Assembly: GCA_027064025.1 (NCBI GenBank)
Contig: JAMOQL010000192.1
Location: 1 to 40,058, forward strand
Origin: Bacteroidales bacterium
GTDB lineage: Bacteria > Bacteroidota > Bacteroidia > Bacteroidales > JAFGXI01
Length of the DNA stretch: 40,058 bases
Reading direction: 5' to 3'
The notes under the pieces are model-generated. The model was not told the origin of the DNA. It made no database searches and worked only from the letters and a program-made list of their open reading frames with translations. The position numbers and the translations under genes were made by a program. Shown piece after piece: positions 31,035 to 40,058 of this stretch (positions are counted from its first letter, which is position 1; every line of letters begins with the position of its first letter).

Positions 31035-32447
31035 TTAGTATCTGTAATGATCTGCTTTATAAGGTCCTGTTTTAGATATTCCTAAATAAGCAGCTTGTTC
31101 ATCAGTTAATTTAGTCAATTTAACCCCTACATGTTCCAAGTGCAAACGAGCTACTTCTTCGTCCAAATGTTTTGGCAAACGGAATACACCTACTTCCATT
31201 TCTTTTTTCCAGAGTTCTATTTGTGCTAAAGTTTGATTAGTGAACGAATTACTCATCACAAAAGAAGGATGCCCTGTGGCATTCCCAAGATTCACTAATC
31301 GACCTTCTGATAATAATATTATTGAATGTCCGTCAGGGAAGAAGTATTGATCTACTTGATCTTTAATATTTTCTTTTCTTACGCCGTCAATAGACTGCAT
31401 ATCGGCAACTTGTATCTCATTGTCGAAGTGTCCTATATTACAAACGATAGCCTTATCGTTCATATCTACCATATGTTGAGCTGTTATGACGTCTTTATTC
31501 CCTGTAGTTGTCACAAAAATATTACCTTCTTTAACAGCTTCTTCCATTGTTGTTACCTCGAAACCTTCCATTGAAGCTTGTAGCGCACAAATAGGATCTA
31601 TTTCTGTAACTAATACTCTAGCACCGTAACTTTTCATAGAGTGTGCAGAACCTTTTCCAACATCACCATAACCTGCTACAACAACAACTTTACCAGCAAT
31701 CATAATATCAGTTCCTCTTTTAATACCATCGGCTAAAGATTCACGACATCCATACAAGTTATCAAACTTAGATTTTGTTACAGAATCGTTTACATTAATA
31801 GCAGGGAATAATAATTTTCCTTTTTCATGCATTTGATATAATCGATGAACACCAGTGGTTGTTTCTTCTGAAACTCCAACAATGTTTTTTGCTATCGAAG
31901 ACCATTTTGTTGGATTTTCTTCAATAGATTTCTTTAAACGGAGAGCTAATTCTCTTTCGTCTTCTGCTTTGGCATTTAAATCTAAAATTGATTTATCCTT
32001 TTCTGCTTCATATCCTAAATGAACCATTCCAGAAGCATCAGACCCGTCGTCAACAATCATATCTGGCCCTGAACCATCTGGCCAAGTTAAAGCCATTTCC
32101 GTACACCACCAGTATTCTTCAAGACTCTCCCCTTTCCACGCAAAAACAGGAACGCCTCCTGTTGCAATAGCCGCAGCGGCATGATCTTGTGTAGAAAAAA
32201 TATTACAAGATGCCCAACGTACATCAGCACCCAATGCAGTTAATGTTTCGATTAAAACAGCTGTTTGTATAGTCATATGCAAAGAACCCATAATTTTGGC
32301 TCCTTTTAAAGGTTTTGATTCTCCGTACTTTTTGCGAAGCATCATTAATCCTGGCATTTCAGCTTCAGCAAGAATAATTTCTTTTCTACCAAAATCATTT
32401 AGGCTCATGTCTTTTACCTTATAAGGCAATGTTAAATCTAATTCCAT
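31035..32447 (-). CDS. ahcY: Adenosylhomocysteinase
   Basis: [66 protein letters not shown]-terminal KADHYRY. Confidence 0.98.
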   Translation of the reverse strand: MELDLTLPYKVKDMSLNDFGRKEIILAEAEMPGLMMLRKKYGESKPLKGAKIMGSLHMTIQTAVLIETLTALGADVRWASCNIFSTQDHAAAAIATGGVPVFAWKGESLEEYWWCTEMALTWPDGSGPDMIVDDGSDASGMVHLGYEAEKDKSILDLNAKAEDERELALRLKKSIEENPTKWSSIAKNIVGVSEETTTGVHRLYQMHEKGKLLFPAINVNDSVTKSKFDNLYGCRESLADGIKRGTDIMIAGKVVVVAGYGDVGKGSAHSMKSYGARVLVTEIDPICALQASMEGFEVTTMEEAVKEGNIFVTTTGNKDVITAQHMVDMNDKAIVCNIGHFDNEIQVADMQSIDGVRKENIKDQVDQYFFPDGHSIILLSEGRLVNLGNATGHPSFVMSNSFTNQTLAQIELWKKEMEVGVFRLPKHLDEEVARLHLEHVGVKLTKLTDEQAAYLGISKTGPYKADHYRY

Positions 32448-32586
32448 CTATTTTGTTTCTTTAATTTTTACATATTCATTAAAATACAAAGATTAATTAT
32501 TAAGCATAACCAATCTTTCCCAATTTGCAAAAGTAAGTATAGTAATTGAAATATTTGAATATATTGTAAAAAATGATAAGTTTTAG

Positions 32587-32617
32587 TTGTTGTAGAACAT
32601 AATAAAAGTTATTTTTG
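32587..32617 (+). promoter_or_regulatory. Candidate Bacteroidetes-type promoter for hppA
   Basis: TTG (32587-32592 contains TTGTTG) followed about 17-20 nt later by TATTTTTG (32610-32617), matching TAnnTTTG. Confidence 0.45.
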
Positions 32618-32713
32618 CAAGCACAAATCATAATAAAAAAAACGTAAGTCGCTAAAATTTAAGCAAATGAGTGACTTTATTACTCACAAACTTAGTATCA
32701 ATTAAAAAAAATT

Positions 32714-35356
32714 ATGGACAGTATTATTTATTTATTACCCCTAGCGGGAGTTGTCGGAATCTTATTTATGTTGGTTAAATCATCATGGGTCAAGAAACAA
32801 GACGAAGGTAATGAGAAAATGAGTATCATTGCCAAAAACATTGCTGATGGAGCAATGGCATTTTTGAAGGCTGAATATAAAGTGCTTTCTGTTTTTGTAG
32901 TTGCAGTTGCAATCCTCCTAATTTTTAAAGGAAACTCCGAAGCTAATTCAAGTGCTTTTGTTGGTTTATCTTTTGTGGTTGGAGCATTAATGTCAGCTCT
33001 AGCTGGTTTTATTGGAATGCGTATTGCAACCAAAGCCAATGTAAGAACAACTCATGCAGCCCGAACATCTCTAAATAAAGCTTTAGAAGTCGCTTTCTCT
33101 GGTGGAGCAGTAATGGGATTAGGTGTTGTTTCTTTAGGAGTAATTGGACTTTCTGTTCTTTTTATTTTATACAGTAATATGTATGATGTAAATACTACTG
33201 ACGGATTAACAACAATTTTAAATATTATCTCAGGTTTCTCGTTAGGAGCATCTTCTATTGCACTTTTTGCTCGTGTTGGTGGTGGTATTTATACCAAAGC
33301 AGCCGATGTTGGAGCTGACCTTGTAGGAAAAGTAGAAGCTGGTATTCCAGAAGATCATCCTTTAAACCCTGCTACTATTGCAGATAATGTTGGTGACAAT
33401 GTTGGTGATGTTGCGGGTATGGGTGCTGACCTTTTTGAATCTTTTGTAGGTTCTATTATTGCAACGATGGTTCTTGGGGCTGTATTCTTTAACATTCCTG
33501 AATTTGCATCATACAAATTGGGAGCTGTTATTTTACCATTAGCTCTTGCTGCAGCAGGTATTATAGTTTCTGTTTTTGGTACTTTCTTCGTTAAAGTAAA
33601 AGAAGGAGGGAATCCTCAAACAGCTCTAAATATTGGAGAATTCCTTTCGGCTGGTATTATGATTGTTGTTTCTTATTTTATGATTAATGCTTTTTTACCT
33701 GAAACTTGGAATTATAATGGAACAACATTTACTTCTTTAGGGGTATTTATTGCAACTATTGTTGGTTTAATAGCAGGTTTAGGTGTTGGTAAAATTACCG
33801 AGTATTATACAGGAACAGGAACAAAACCTGTTATGAGTATCGTAAAACAGTCTATTACAGGTCCTGCAACAAACATAATTGCCGGATTAGGTGTTGGTAT
33901 GATGTCAACAGCTATCCCAATTTTATTAATTGCAGCTGCTATTATCTTATCATTCCACTTTGCTGGTTTGTATGGTATTGCAATTGCTGCTGTTGGTATG
34001 TTAGCAAACACGGGTATTCAGTTAGCAGTTGATGCTTACGGCCCTATTTCTGATAACGCTGGTGGAATTGCTGAAATGGCAGAGTTACCTCATGAGGTTA
34101 GAGAAAGAACAGATAAATTAGATGCTGTTGGAAATACAACTGCTGCTATTGGAAAAGGTTTTGCGATTGCTTCAGCAGCCTTAACGGCCTTAGCTTTATT
34201 CTCTGCTTTTATGCAACAGGCTCATATCGATTCTATTGATATTGCTAAATCGACTGTAATGGCTGGTTTATTTGTTGGAGGAATGTTACCATTTGTATTC
34301 TCTGCACTTTCTATGAATGCTGTAGGTCGTGCCGCAATGGCAATGATTGAGGAAGTTCGTCGTCAGTTTAGAGATATTCCTGCTTTAAAAGATGCTTTAG
34401 AAGTTATGCGTAAATATGATTCAGATATGTCTAAAGCTACTCCAGAAGATAGAGAAATTTTTGATAAGGCTGATGGTGTTGCGGAATATGATAAATGCGT
34501 AGCTATTTCTACAAAAGCCTCTATTAAAGAGATGGTTTTACCGGGTTTGTTAGCTATTATTACTCCAGTTGCCATTGGTTTCTTAGGTGGCCCAGAAATG
34601 TTAGGTGGCTTATTAGCTGGTGTAACAGTCACTGGTGTATTAATGGCTATTTTCCAATCTAATGCAGGTGGTGCATGGGATAATGCTAAGAAAACTGTAG
34701 AAGAAGGTTTTGAACACGATGGTGTTAAATATGGAAAAGGTTCTGAAGTTCATAAGGCTGCCGTAGTTGGTGATACTGTTGGCGATCCTTTTAAAGATAC
34801 TTCTGGTCCTTCATTAAATATTTTACTTAAATTAATGTCTGTAGTAGCTTTAGTTATTGCTCCTACTTTATACCAAATTTGGGGTTCTGATACTGAAGCA
34901 GCTATTAATACTAAAGCAACAGTAGAAAATATTGATGTTACTCCAGAAACCTCCGTTTCTGTTGTAAATGGGAAGGTTGAAGCTGTAGTTACAGAAGAAG
35001 TTAAGAATTTAATTGTAAACAGAGAAGTAATGACAATTAAAGACCCTGCAAATCCTACTGATTTTGAATTGACACATACCCCAGAAATTACTTTCGGAGA
35101 TGTGAATAACGAAGGATTGGTTGAAGTATTTGTAAAAATTGGTTCTAAAGGTCATATTCATCCTAATACAAAAGATCATTGGATTGACATTGTTTCTATC
35201 TATGCAGGAGGTTTAGTAAGCTCTGAAAGATATACAAATAATAACAATACAGAATTTGGTCCATATTTTGTAAAAATTAAAAAAGGTGATATAGTAAAAG
35301 TAGCAGTAGGCTGTAATCTTCATGGATTCTGGTCTAACGAAGCCACTTATGAGTAA
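32714..35356 (+). CDS. hppA: K+-dependent-type membrane-bound ion-translocating pyrophosphatase with C-terminal superoxide reductase-like (desulfoferrodoxin Fe-binding) domain
   Basis: M-PPase motifs [87 protein letters not shown]-terminal extension [11 protein letters not shown]...[21 protein letters not shown]...[11 protein letters not shown] matches the SOR His4-Cys site. Confidence 0.95.
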   Translation: MDSIIYLLPLAGVVGILFMLVKSSWVKKQDEGNEKMSIIAKNIADGAMAFLKAEYKVLSVFVVAVAILLIFKGNSEANSSAFVGLSFVVGALMSALAGFIGMRIATKANVRTTHAARTSLNKALEVAFSGGAVMGLGVVSLGVIGLSVLFILYSNMYDVNTTDGLTTILNIISGFSLGASSIALFARVGGGIYTKAADVGADLVGKVEAGIPEDHPLNPATIADNVGDNVGDVAGMGADLFESFVGSIIATMVLGAVFFNIPEFASYKLGAVILPLALAAAGIIVSVFGTFFVKVKEGGNPQTALNIGEFLSAGIMIVVSYFMINAFLPETWNYNGTTFTSLGVFIATIVGLIAGLGVGKITEYYTGTGTKPVMSIVKQSITGPATNIIAGLGVGMMSTAIPILLIAAAIILSFHFAGLYGIAIAAVGMLANTGIQLAVDAYGPISDNAGGIAEMAELPHEVRERTDKLDAVGNTTAAIGKGFAIASAALTALALFSAFMQQAHIDSIDIAKSTVMAGLFVGGMLPFVFSALSMNAVGRAAMAMIEEVRRQFRDIPALKDALEVMRKYDSDMSKATPEDREIFDKADGVAEYDKCVAISTKASIKEMVLPGLLAIITPVAIGFLGGPEMLGGLLAGVTVTGVLMAIFQSNAGGAWDNAKKTVEEGFEHDGVKYGKGSEVHKAAVVGDTVGDPFKDTSGPSLNILLKLMSVVALVIAPTLYQIWGSDTEAAINTKATVENIDVTPETSVSVVNGKVEAVVTEEVKNLIVNREVMTIKDPANPTDFELTHTPEITFGDVNNEGLVEVFVKIGSKGHIHPNTKDHWIDIVSIYAGGLVSSERYTNNNNTEFGPYFVKIKKGDIVKVAVGCNLHGFWSNEATYE

Positions 35357-35379
35357 TCTACTATTCTAAAGAGTTTATG

Positions 35380-35414
35380 ATGCTGCCTACAATAATTAGG
35401 CAGCATTTTTTTTT
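35380..35414 (+). terminator. Intrinsic terminator downstream of hppA
   Basis: Perfect 10-bp stem ATGCTGCCTA / TAGGCAGCAT (35380-35389 / 35397-35406) followed by a T-run. Confidence 0.92.
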
Positions 35415-35444
35415 GCATATATTTGAATAATTAAAGTATCTTTG
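35412..35444 (+). promoter_or_regulatory. Bacteroidetes-type promoter for the TonB receptor operon
   Basis: TTTG (35412-35415), 21 nt, TATCTTTG (35437-35444), matching TTTG-N19-21-TAnnTTTG. Confidence 0.6.
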
Positions 35445-35453
35445 TACTGAAAT

Positions 35454-35553
35454 AAAACCGAGTCTAAATATTCTAAGGTTTTGCTACGAATATAAGACCG
35501 ACAGGGTTTACTTGGAAACAAGTTCGCCTCCCGATTCTCATAATGTTATGAGA
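35454..35553 (+). promoter_or_regulatory. Structured, pseudoknot-capable 5' UTR (candidate riboswitch or cis-regulatory RNA) upstream of the TonB receptor
   Basis: Complementary segments: AAAACC 35454-35459 with GGTTTT 35477-35482; GTCT 35462-35465 with AGAC 35495-35498; ATATTC 35468-35473 with GAATAT 35488-35493; GAAA-tetraloop hairpin ACTTG/CAAGT 35510-35523; hairpin TCTCATA/TATGAGA 35536-35553 just before the RBS. Confidence 0.5.
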
Positions 35554-35569
35554 TGAATTGGAAAGGAAA

Positions 35570-37834
35570 ATGAAAAAAACAATTGTATTAATTTGGGAAG
35601 TCCTACTCTTTATGGGCTCAACAGCACAATCTCTACAGGGAGTTGTAGAAAGTGCTGATGGAGAAAAACTATCATTTGTAAATGTGATTTTATCAGAACA
35701 AAATCGCTCAACAATTACAAATTCTGATGGTTTCTTTAAATTTCAAGAACTTAAAGCTGGAACATTTCATCTACAAATTTCTTTTGTTGGCAGGGCTACA
35801 ATTGAAAAAGAAATTGAACTTAAAGAAGATGAAATGCTAAATCTGGGCATATTAAAGATGCAAAATGCCCAATTCAAAACTGAGGAAGTCATTATTACAG
35901 CTACCAGAACAGCTCGCCCTCTCAATACCATTCCTGCATCCATAGAATACTTATCGGCAAAAGAACTACAAGCATTACCGATCCAAAAAATAGACGAAAG
36001 CTTAAAATACACATCAGGAATTTTTGTAGATCGTCAATTTGGAATTTTCGGAAAATCTGTAGTAACAATGCGTGGTGTCGTAAGTTCTGAACCAGGAAGA
36101 CAACTTACTTTAATAGATGGAATACCTATTAATAAATCTGATGGTGGTGGTGTAAATTGGAATAGAATTATTAATTCCGACATACAACATATCGAAGTAG
36201 TAAAAGGGCCTAGTTCGTCAATTTATGGGAGTAATTCTATGGGAGGAACCATTAATTTAATAACAAAAAGACCCAACAATAAAGTTTTATCAGGAACAGC
36301 AAAAACTTATTATGGCACCTACAATACATTCGGAGGCGAATTTTCGTTGATGGAAAAATTTTCGGATGAAAGCTCAGGTTTCTATTATGCAATTTCAGCA
36401 AAAGCATTACAAAGCAATGGATATAATACTGTGCCAGATAGCATTAGAGAAGGTTTCGACACCTTGGTATTTGTTCAAGAACAAGCGGCAAACGCTAGAA
36501 TTGGATATTTATTCTCAGATAATACTTTTTTAGAATTAGAATATAATTATTATAACGATCATAGAGGACAGGGCACAAGAATACAACTAAAGGATGGGAC
36601 GACTGCAGATTACGACACGCATTTTATTAAATCTAAATACAAAACACAGTTAGGGCAATTCGATATAGATATTAATGCTTTTTACCAACTAGAACAATAT
36701 CTTCGAACCATCGAGAAGATAAAAAAAGGGAATTACACTCTTATTAATGTACACTCAGACAGAGCCGATTACGGACTTTTAACATCGCTTAGCAGAACTT
36801 TTAATAAAAACAAAATTAGTTTAGGAGCTGATATACGAAATGGTTCTGTTTATGGTGTAGATGAATACCAAACTAGTACCGACAAAATCATTAACAAAGG
36901 CAAAATTAATCATCTAAATATATACTTACAAGATGAACTTAATATTAGTGGAAAATTAAAAAGTATAGGCTCTATACACTTTACCTACGTTAATTTTCAC
37001 GATGGTGCATTTTTAATAGAAGATGCTACTGGAATAAACGACTTTATGGTTAATGACATAGGAAACTTAGATGATAAATCGTGGAATGGATGGACACCCA
37101 GCATATCGTTGCAATACAATATTACCAAGCTGTTCAATATCTATACTGTTGCATCAAGCGGTTTTAGGACTGCTTCTTTAGACGATTTAACACGAACTGG
37201 GTTTATTAATATTGGATACAAAAAAGCCAATCCTTATCTTACCCCAGAAACCATTAATAATATTGAAATAGGAAGCCGGTATTCTTATAAGAAACTTTTA
37301 ACCACCGTTAATATTTATTATTCGCAAGGTTCTGACTTTATGTATTATGTTGCAACAGGAGAAAGCCTGTTTGGAGGCCGAAAAAAAATCTATCAAAAAG
37401 AAAACATTTCTAAAGTTGAGATATATGGAACTGAGTTATCAGCTCAATACAATTTAAAGCCATGGTTGAGTTTCAAGACTAATTATACTTACAACCATTC
37501 CAAAATAAAGAAATTTGAAGGCCGTTCTAATTTGGAAAATAAAACATTAACTTATAGCCCAAAAAACACCATTAATTTCACAACCATAGTTTCAAATAAA
37601 AAATGGTCATCATCGCTAAACGTACACTGGCAAGATCAAATCTTTTTAGATGAAGAAAATACTTTTTCTATTGATGCTCTAGTGGGATTAGATATTCGGT
37701 TAGCATATCAATTCTATAAAGGGTTCGGAACTGGATTAAACATACAAAATATTCTAGATGAACAACATATGGTTAGCTCAGATCAAGTTTCGTTGGGTCG
37801 GTTTATCACTTTTGAATTAAACTATAAATTTTAG
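35570..37834 (+). CDS. TonB-dependent outer-membrane receptor with N-terminal carboxypeptidase-regulatory-like domain
   Basis: Plug domain ...IDESLKYTSGIFVDRQFGIFGKSVVTMRGVVSSEPGRQLTLIDGIPINKSDGGG...VVKGPSSSIYGSNSMGGTINLITKRP; C-terminal beta-strand ending FITFELNYKF. ATG at 35570 preceded by AAAGGA. Confidence 0.93.
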   Translation: MKKTIVLIWEVLLFMGSTAQSLQGVVESADGEKLSFVNVILSEQNRSTITNSDGFFKFQELKAGTFHLQISFVGRATIEKEIELKEDEMLNLGILKMQNAQFKTEEVIITATRTARPLNTIPASIEYLSAKELQALPIQKIDESLKYTSGIFVDRQFGIFGKSVVTMRGVVSSEPGRQLTLIDGIPINKSDGGGVNWNRIINSDIQHIEVVKGPSSSIYGSNSMGGTINLITKRPNNKVLSGTAKTYYGTYNTFGGEFSLMEKFSDESSGFYYAISAKALQSNGYNTVPDSIREGFDTLVFVQEQAANARIGYLFSDNTFLELEYNYYNDHRGQGTRIQLKDGTTADYDTHFIKSKYKTQLGQFDIDINAFYQLEQYLRTIEKIKKGNYTLINVHSDRADYGLLTSLSRTFNKNKISLGADIRNGSVYGVDEYQTSTDKIINKGKINHLNIYLQDELNISGKLKSIGSIHFTYVNFHDGAFLIEDATGINDFMVNDIGNLDDKSWNGWTPSISLQYNITKLFNIYTVASSGFRTASLDDLTRTGFINIGYKKANPYLTPETINNIEIGSRYSYKKLLTTVNIYYSQGSDFMYYVATGESLFGGRKKIYQKENISKVEIYGTELSAQYNLKPWLSFKTNYTYNHSKIKKFEGRSNLENKTLTYSPKNTINFTTIVSNKKWSSSLNVHWQDQIFLDEENTFSIDALVGLDIRLAYQFYKGFGTGLNIQNILDEQHMVSSDQVSLGRFITFELNYKF

Positions 37835-37860
37835 CACTAAGATGCTTATAATAATACAAA

Positions 37861-39051
37861 ATGAATAAAGACATTTGGACAAAAGCAGCAGTAGTTGGAA
37901 GCCTTTGGGCATCGGTTGAAATTATTATGGGGAGTTTTTTTCATAACTTACAACTCCCCTTTGCAGGAACACTATTAGCTGTTTTCACCGTTACATTTGT
38001 TATTTCCATACTTCAAATCTGGCCAGAAAGAGGATTAATTTGGAGAGCAGGAATTATTGCCGCACTTATGAAATCTATTTCGCCATCAGCAGTTATTTTA
38101 GGCCCAATGACGGGGATATTTTTTGAAGCCTTTTTATTAGAATTTTTTATTTTCCTTTTAGGAAGAAATATCATTTCATATATTATCGCAGGAATGATGG
38201 CTGTTCTAAGTGCCTTGTTTCACAAACTAATTACACTGCTTATTATTTACGGTTGGGATGTCGTAGCTATTCTATCTAATGTCTATAAATTTGCAATGAA
38301 ACAATTAAGTTTTACCCATGTTAATCCGATGGATGCTATTTGGATATTAATCTCCATCTATCTTATTTTAGGAACTTTTTCTGCTTTAATCGGGTTTAAA
38401 ATTGGCAAAAAGGCACTTGAACAAAAAGAAAAGCAACAAGCTATTGCGGAATTCGATATCTCTACTGCAGATTCATTTTTCTCAATCTCTAAAGAACAAA
38501 AATTCTCAATTTATTTACTGGCTTTCAATATATTTTTGGTTACAGCAAATTTATTTGTGATTAATAAATGGGGGCTTTATTGGGGGTTAGGGACGTCCAC
38601 CCTATTTCTTATATATAATTTAGTCCGATACAAAAATTCGGCACGACAATTTAAACGCCCCGCCTTATGGCTTCAGCTAGCAACATTAACCATTCTGGCG
38701 TCTCTATTTTATGTAGATAATTCAAAAATAGTATATTTTTCATCAAAAGGTATTTTTGTTGGTTTAGAAATGACTTTACGAGCTATTGTTATCGTTCTCG
38801 GGTTTTCTTCGATAAGTGTAGAATTAAGAAACCCTATTATCAGAACCCTTTTGAACAAAAATGGATTTTCGCAATTATACAATGCTCTAGGGCTCGCTTT
38901 TTCAGCCTTACCCGCAATAATGTCTGACGTTACCAAACCAAAACAAATGTTCAAAAAACCTTTTAAAACCATAGTCGATATCATTTTATATACCGATAGT
39001 TTATACCTTGCCTTTATTAATTCTACAACTCTAAAAGATGGCAAAAGTTAA
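37861..39051 (+). CDS. Integral membrane protein, ECF-transporter-like (possible S-component plus T-component fusion)
   Basis: N-terminal S-component-like membrane segment (VVGSLWASVEIIMGSFFHNLQLPFAGTLLA...). C-terminal EcfT-like region (GIFVGLEMTLRAIVIVLGFSSISVELRNPIIRTLL...LGLAFSALPAIM). Between the TonB receptor and an NTPase. Confidence 0.55.
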   Translation: MNKDIWTKAAVVGSLWASVEIIMGSFFHNLQLPFAGTLLAVFTVTFVISILQIWPERGLIWRAGIIAALMKSISPSAVILGPMTGIFFEAFLLEFFIFLLGRNIISYIIAGMMAVLSALFHKLITLLIIYGWDVVAILSNVYKFAMKQLSFTHVNPMDAIWILISIYLILGTFSALIGFKIGKKALEQKEKQQAIAEFDISTADSFFSISKEQKFSIYLLAFNIFLVTANLFVINKWGLYWGLGTSTLFLIYNLVRYKNSARQFKRPALWLQLATLTILASLFYVDNSKIVYFSSKGIFVGLEMTLRAIVIVLGFSSISVELRNPIIRTLLNKNGFSQLYNALGLAFSALPAIMSDVTKPKQMFKKPFKTIVDIILYTDSLYLAFINSTTLKDGKS

Positions 39052-39514
39052 AATCATTACAGGCAAAAGACATTCTGGGAAAACCACTTTTTTATTAAAT
39101 CATATAAAAGAACTAAGAAATAGTAATATTACCGTTGCAGGAATTGTCGCAATCGGAACATTTAAAAATGACATTCGGAATAGTTTTATGATTAAAGATA
39201 TTTCGACTGAACTAGAAAAACTATTTATGACTAGAACTCAGTTGCCAAATGCCGAACAAATTGGTAGATTCTACATTAATAATACAACTTATCATTGGGG
39301 TTTAGAGATTTTAGAAAAATCAATTTGTTCCGATATTAAAACTATTGTTATTGATGAAATTGGAATTCTTGAACTAAAAAGAAAAGGTTGGCACTCCCCT
39401 TTATTACAAGCTCTACAAACAGACAAGAATATAATAATTACTATTAGAAATAAATTCATTAATGACATTGTCCAATTCTTTAATATTGACAATTATGAAA
39501 TAATAACTTTATAA
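39038..39514 (+). CDS. THEP1/NTPase_1-like P-loop nucleoside-triphosphatase
   Basis: Walker A KIITGKRHSGKTTFLLNHI, Walker B TIVIDEIGILELKRKGW; overlaps the preceding gene by 14 nt. Confidence 0.7.
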   Translation: MAKVKIITGKRHSGKTTFLLNHIKELRNSNITVAGIVAIGTFKNDIRNSFMIKDISTELEKLFMTRTQLPNAEQIGRFYINNTTYHWGLEILEKSICSDIKTIVIDEIGILELKRKGWHSPLLQALQTDKNIIITIRNKFINDIVQFFNIDNYEIITL

Positions 39515-39610
39515 AAAACTATTGTAAAATCTTTAATTATTAAACCTATATATTAGGTAATATTATGTGGTTTTAGTTAATTTGCAAACTATTATAAAAA
39601 CACGCATAAG

Positions 39611-40058
39611 ATGATATTACTAGACGCCCCATATGTATCTGATTTACTTAAAGATACAATCAAAAAAAACAACTATAAAGTTGTTAAAACTGAAAGTTCA
39701 GAAAAAATAGCCAATGAGCTAAAAGATTTTTTCTTAAATTCAAAAGAATCTGTCTCCAACTATAATAATTCACCACTAATTTATAGTAATACAGAAAACT
39801 CTTTGAATTGGATAAATAAAAATTTATCTAACACAAAACTACCTGGTCAAATTCAATATTTTAAGAATAAAGCTAAGTTCCGAGAAATTTTAAAAGATTT
39901 ATATCCCGATTTTAAATTCCAAAAATTTGAGCTTAACGAATTAATCAACTTAAATCCTGAAAAAGTTAAATATCCTTCAATTATTAAGCCTGCAGTCGGT
40001 TTTTTTAGCATGGGTATATATATAGTTGAAAGTCCTACAGAGTTTTCAGACGCTATTA
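39611..40058 (+). CDS. ATP-grasp domain protein (truncated by the right edge)
   Basis: Not in the ORF track. ATG at 39611 opens MILLDAPYVSDLLKDTIKKNNYKVVKTESSEKIANELKDFF...LPGQIQYFKNKAKFREILKDLYPDFKFQKFELNELINLNPEKVKYPSIIKPAVGFFSMGIYIVESPTEFSDAI. Confidence 0.65.
   Translation, partial: MILLDAPYVSDLLKDTIKKNNYKVVKTESSEKIANELKDFFLNSKESVSNYNNSPLIYSNTENSLNWINKNLSNTKLPGQIQYFKNKAKFREILKDLYPDFKFQKFELNELINLNPEKVKYPSIIKPAVGFFSMGIYIVESPTEFSDAI

Noticed and set aside
35454-35553. Assignment of the TonB leader to a known riboswitch (cobalamin, TPP, FMN, preQ1, GEMM)
   Set aside because: The structure is convincing, but I could not find the conserved sequence boxes of these classes. Left unclassified.
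1-40058. CRISPR arrays, transposases, integrases, phage genes, toxin-antitoxin or defence systems
   Set aside because: No direct repeat/spacer pattern and no protein with such motifs was seen. The MORN/YwqK-like repeats at 13377-14585 do not support a toxin-antitoxin call.

Overview
The window is 40 kb of AT-rich Bacteroidetes-type chromosome (Marinilabiliales/Bacteroidales-like by gene content; this taxonomic placement is inference). It is mostly housekeeping genes: purL (cut by the left edge), cysC-cysD-cysN, a 2-oxoacid dehydrogenase E2, an HdrC/HdrB-like Fe-S pair, dnaA, pyrBI, a biotin carboxylase, fmt, selD-mnmH, pgi, rho, ahcY and hppA. A TonB receptor / ECF-like transporter / THEP1-like NTPase cluster and an ATP-grasp gene cut by the right edge follow. 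I saw no CRISPR array, rRNA, convincing tRNA, prophage or transposon. The strongest unusual signals are: (1) an hppA membrane pyrophosphatase with a C-terminal superoxide-reductase-like domain that keeps the full His4-Cys iron ligand set; (2) a selD gene split in the ORF track by an in-frame UGA at the catalytic position, with a SECIS-like hairpin right after it, so SelD is probably a selenoprotein; (3) a structured, pseudoknot-capable 5' UTR upstream of the TonB receptor, preceded by a good Bacteroidetes promoter; (4) a possible S+T fused ECF transporter with a THEP1-like NTPase and no canonical A component nearby; (5) a ketoacyl-ACP synthase III / short-chain dehydrogenase fusion; (6) a roughly 130-nt candidate structured ncRNA with a 12-bp closing stem and a U-tail. 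All calls come from reading the sequence and recognising motifs. No database or folding software was used.
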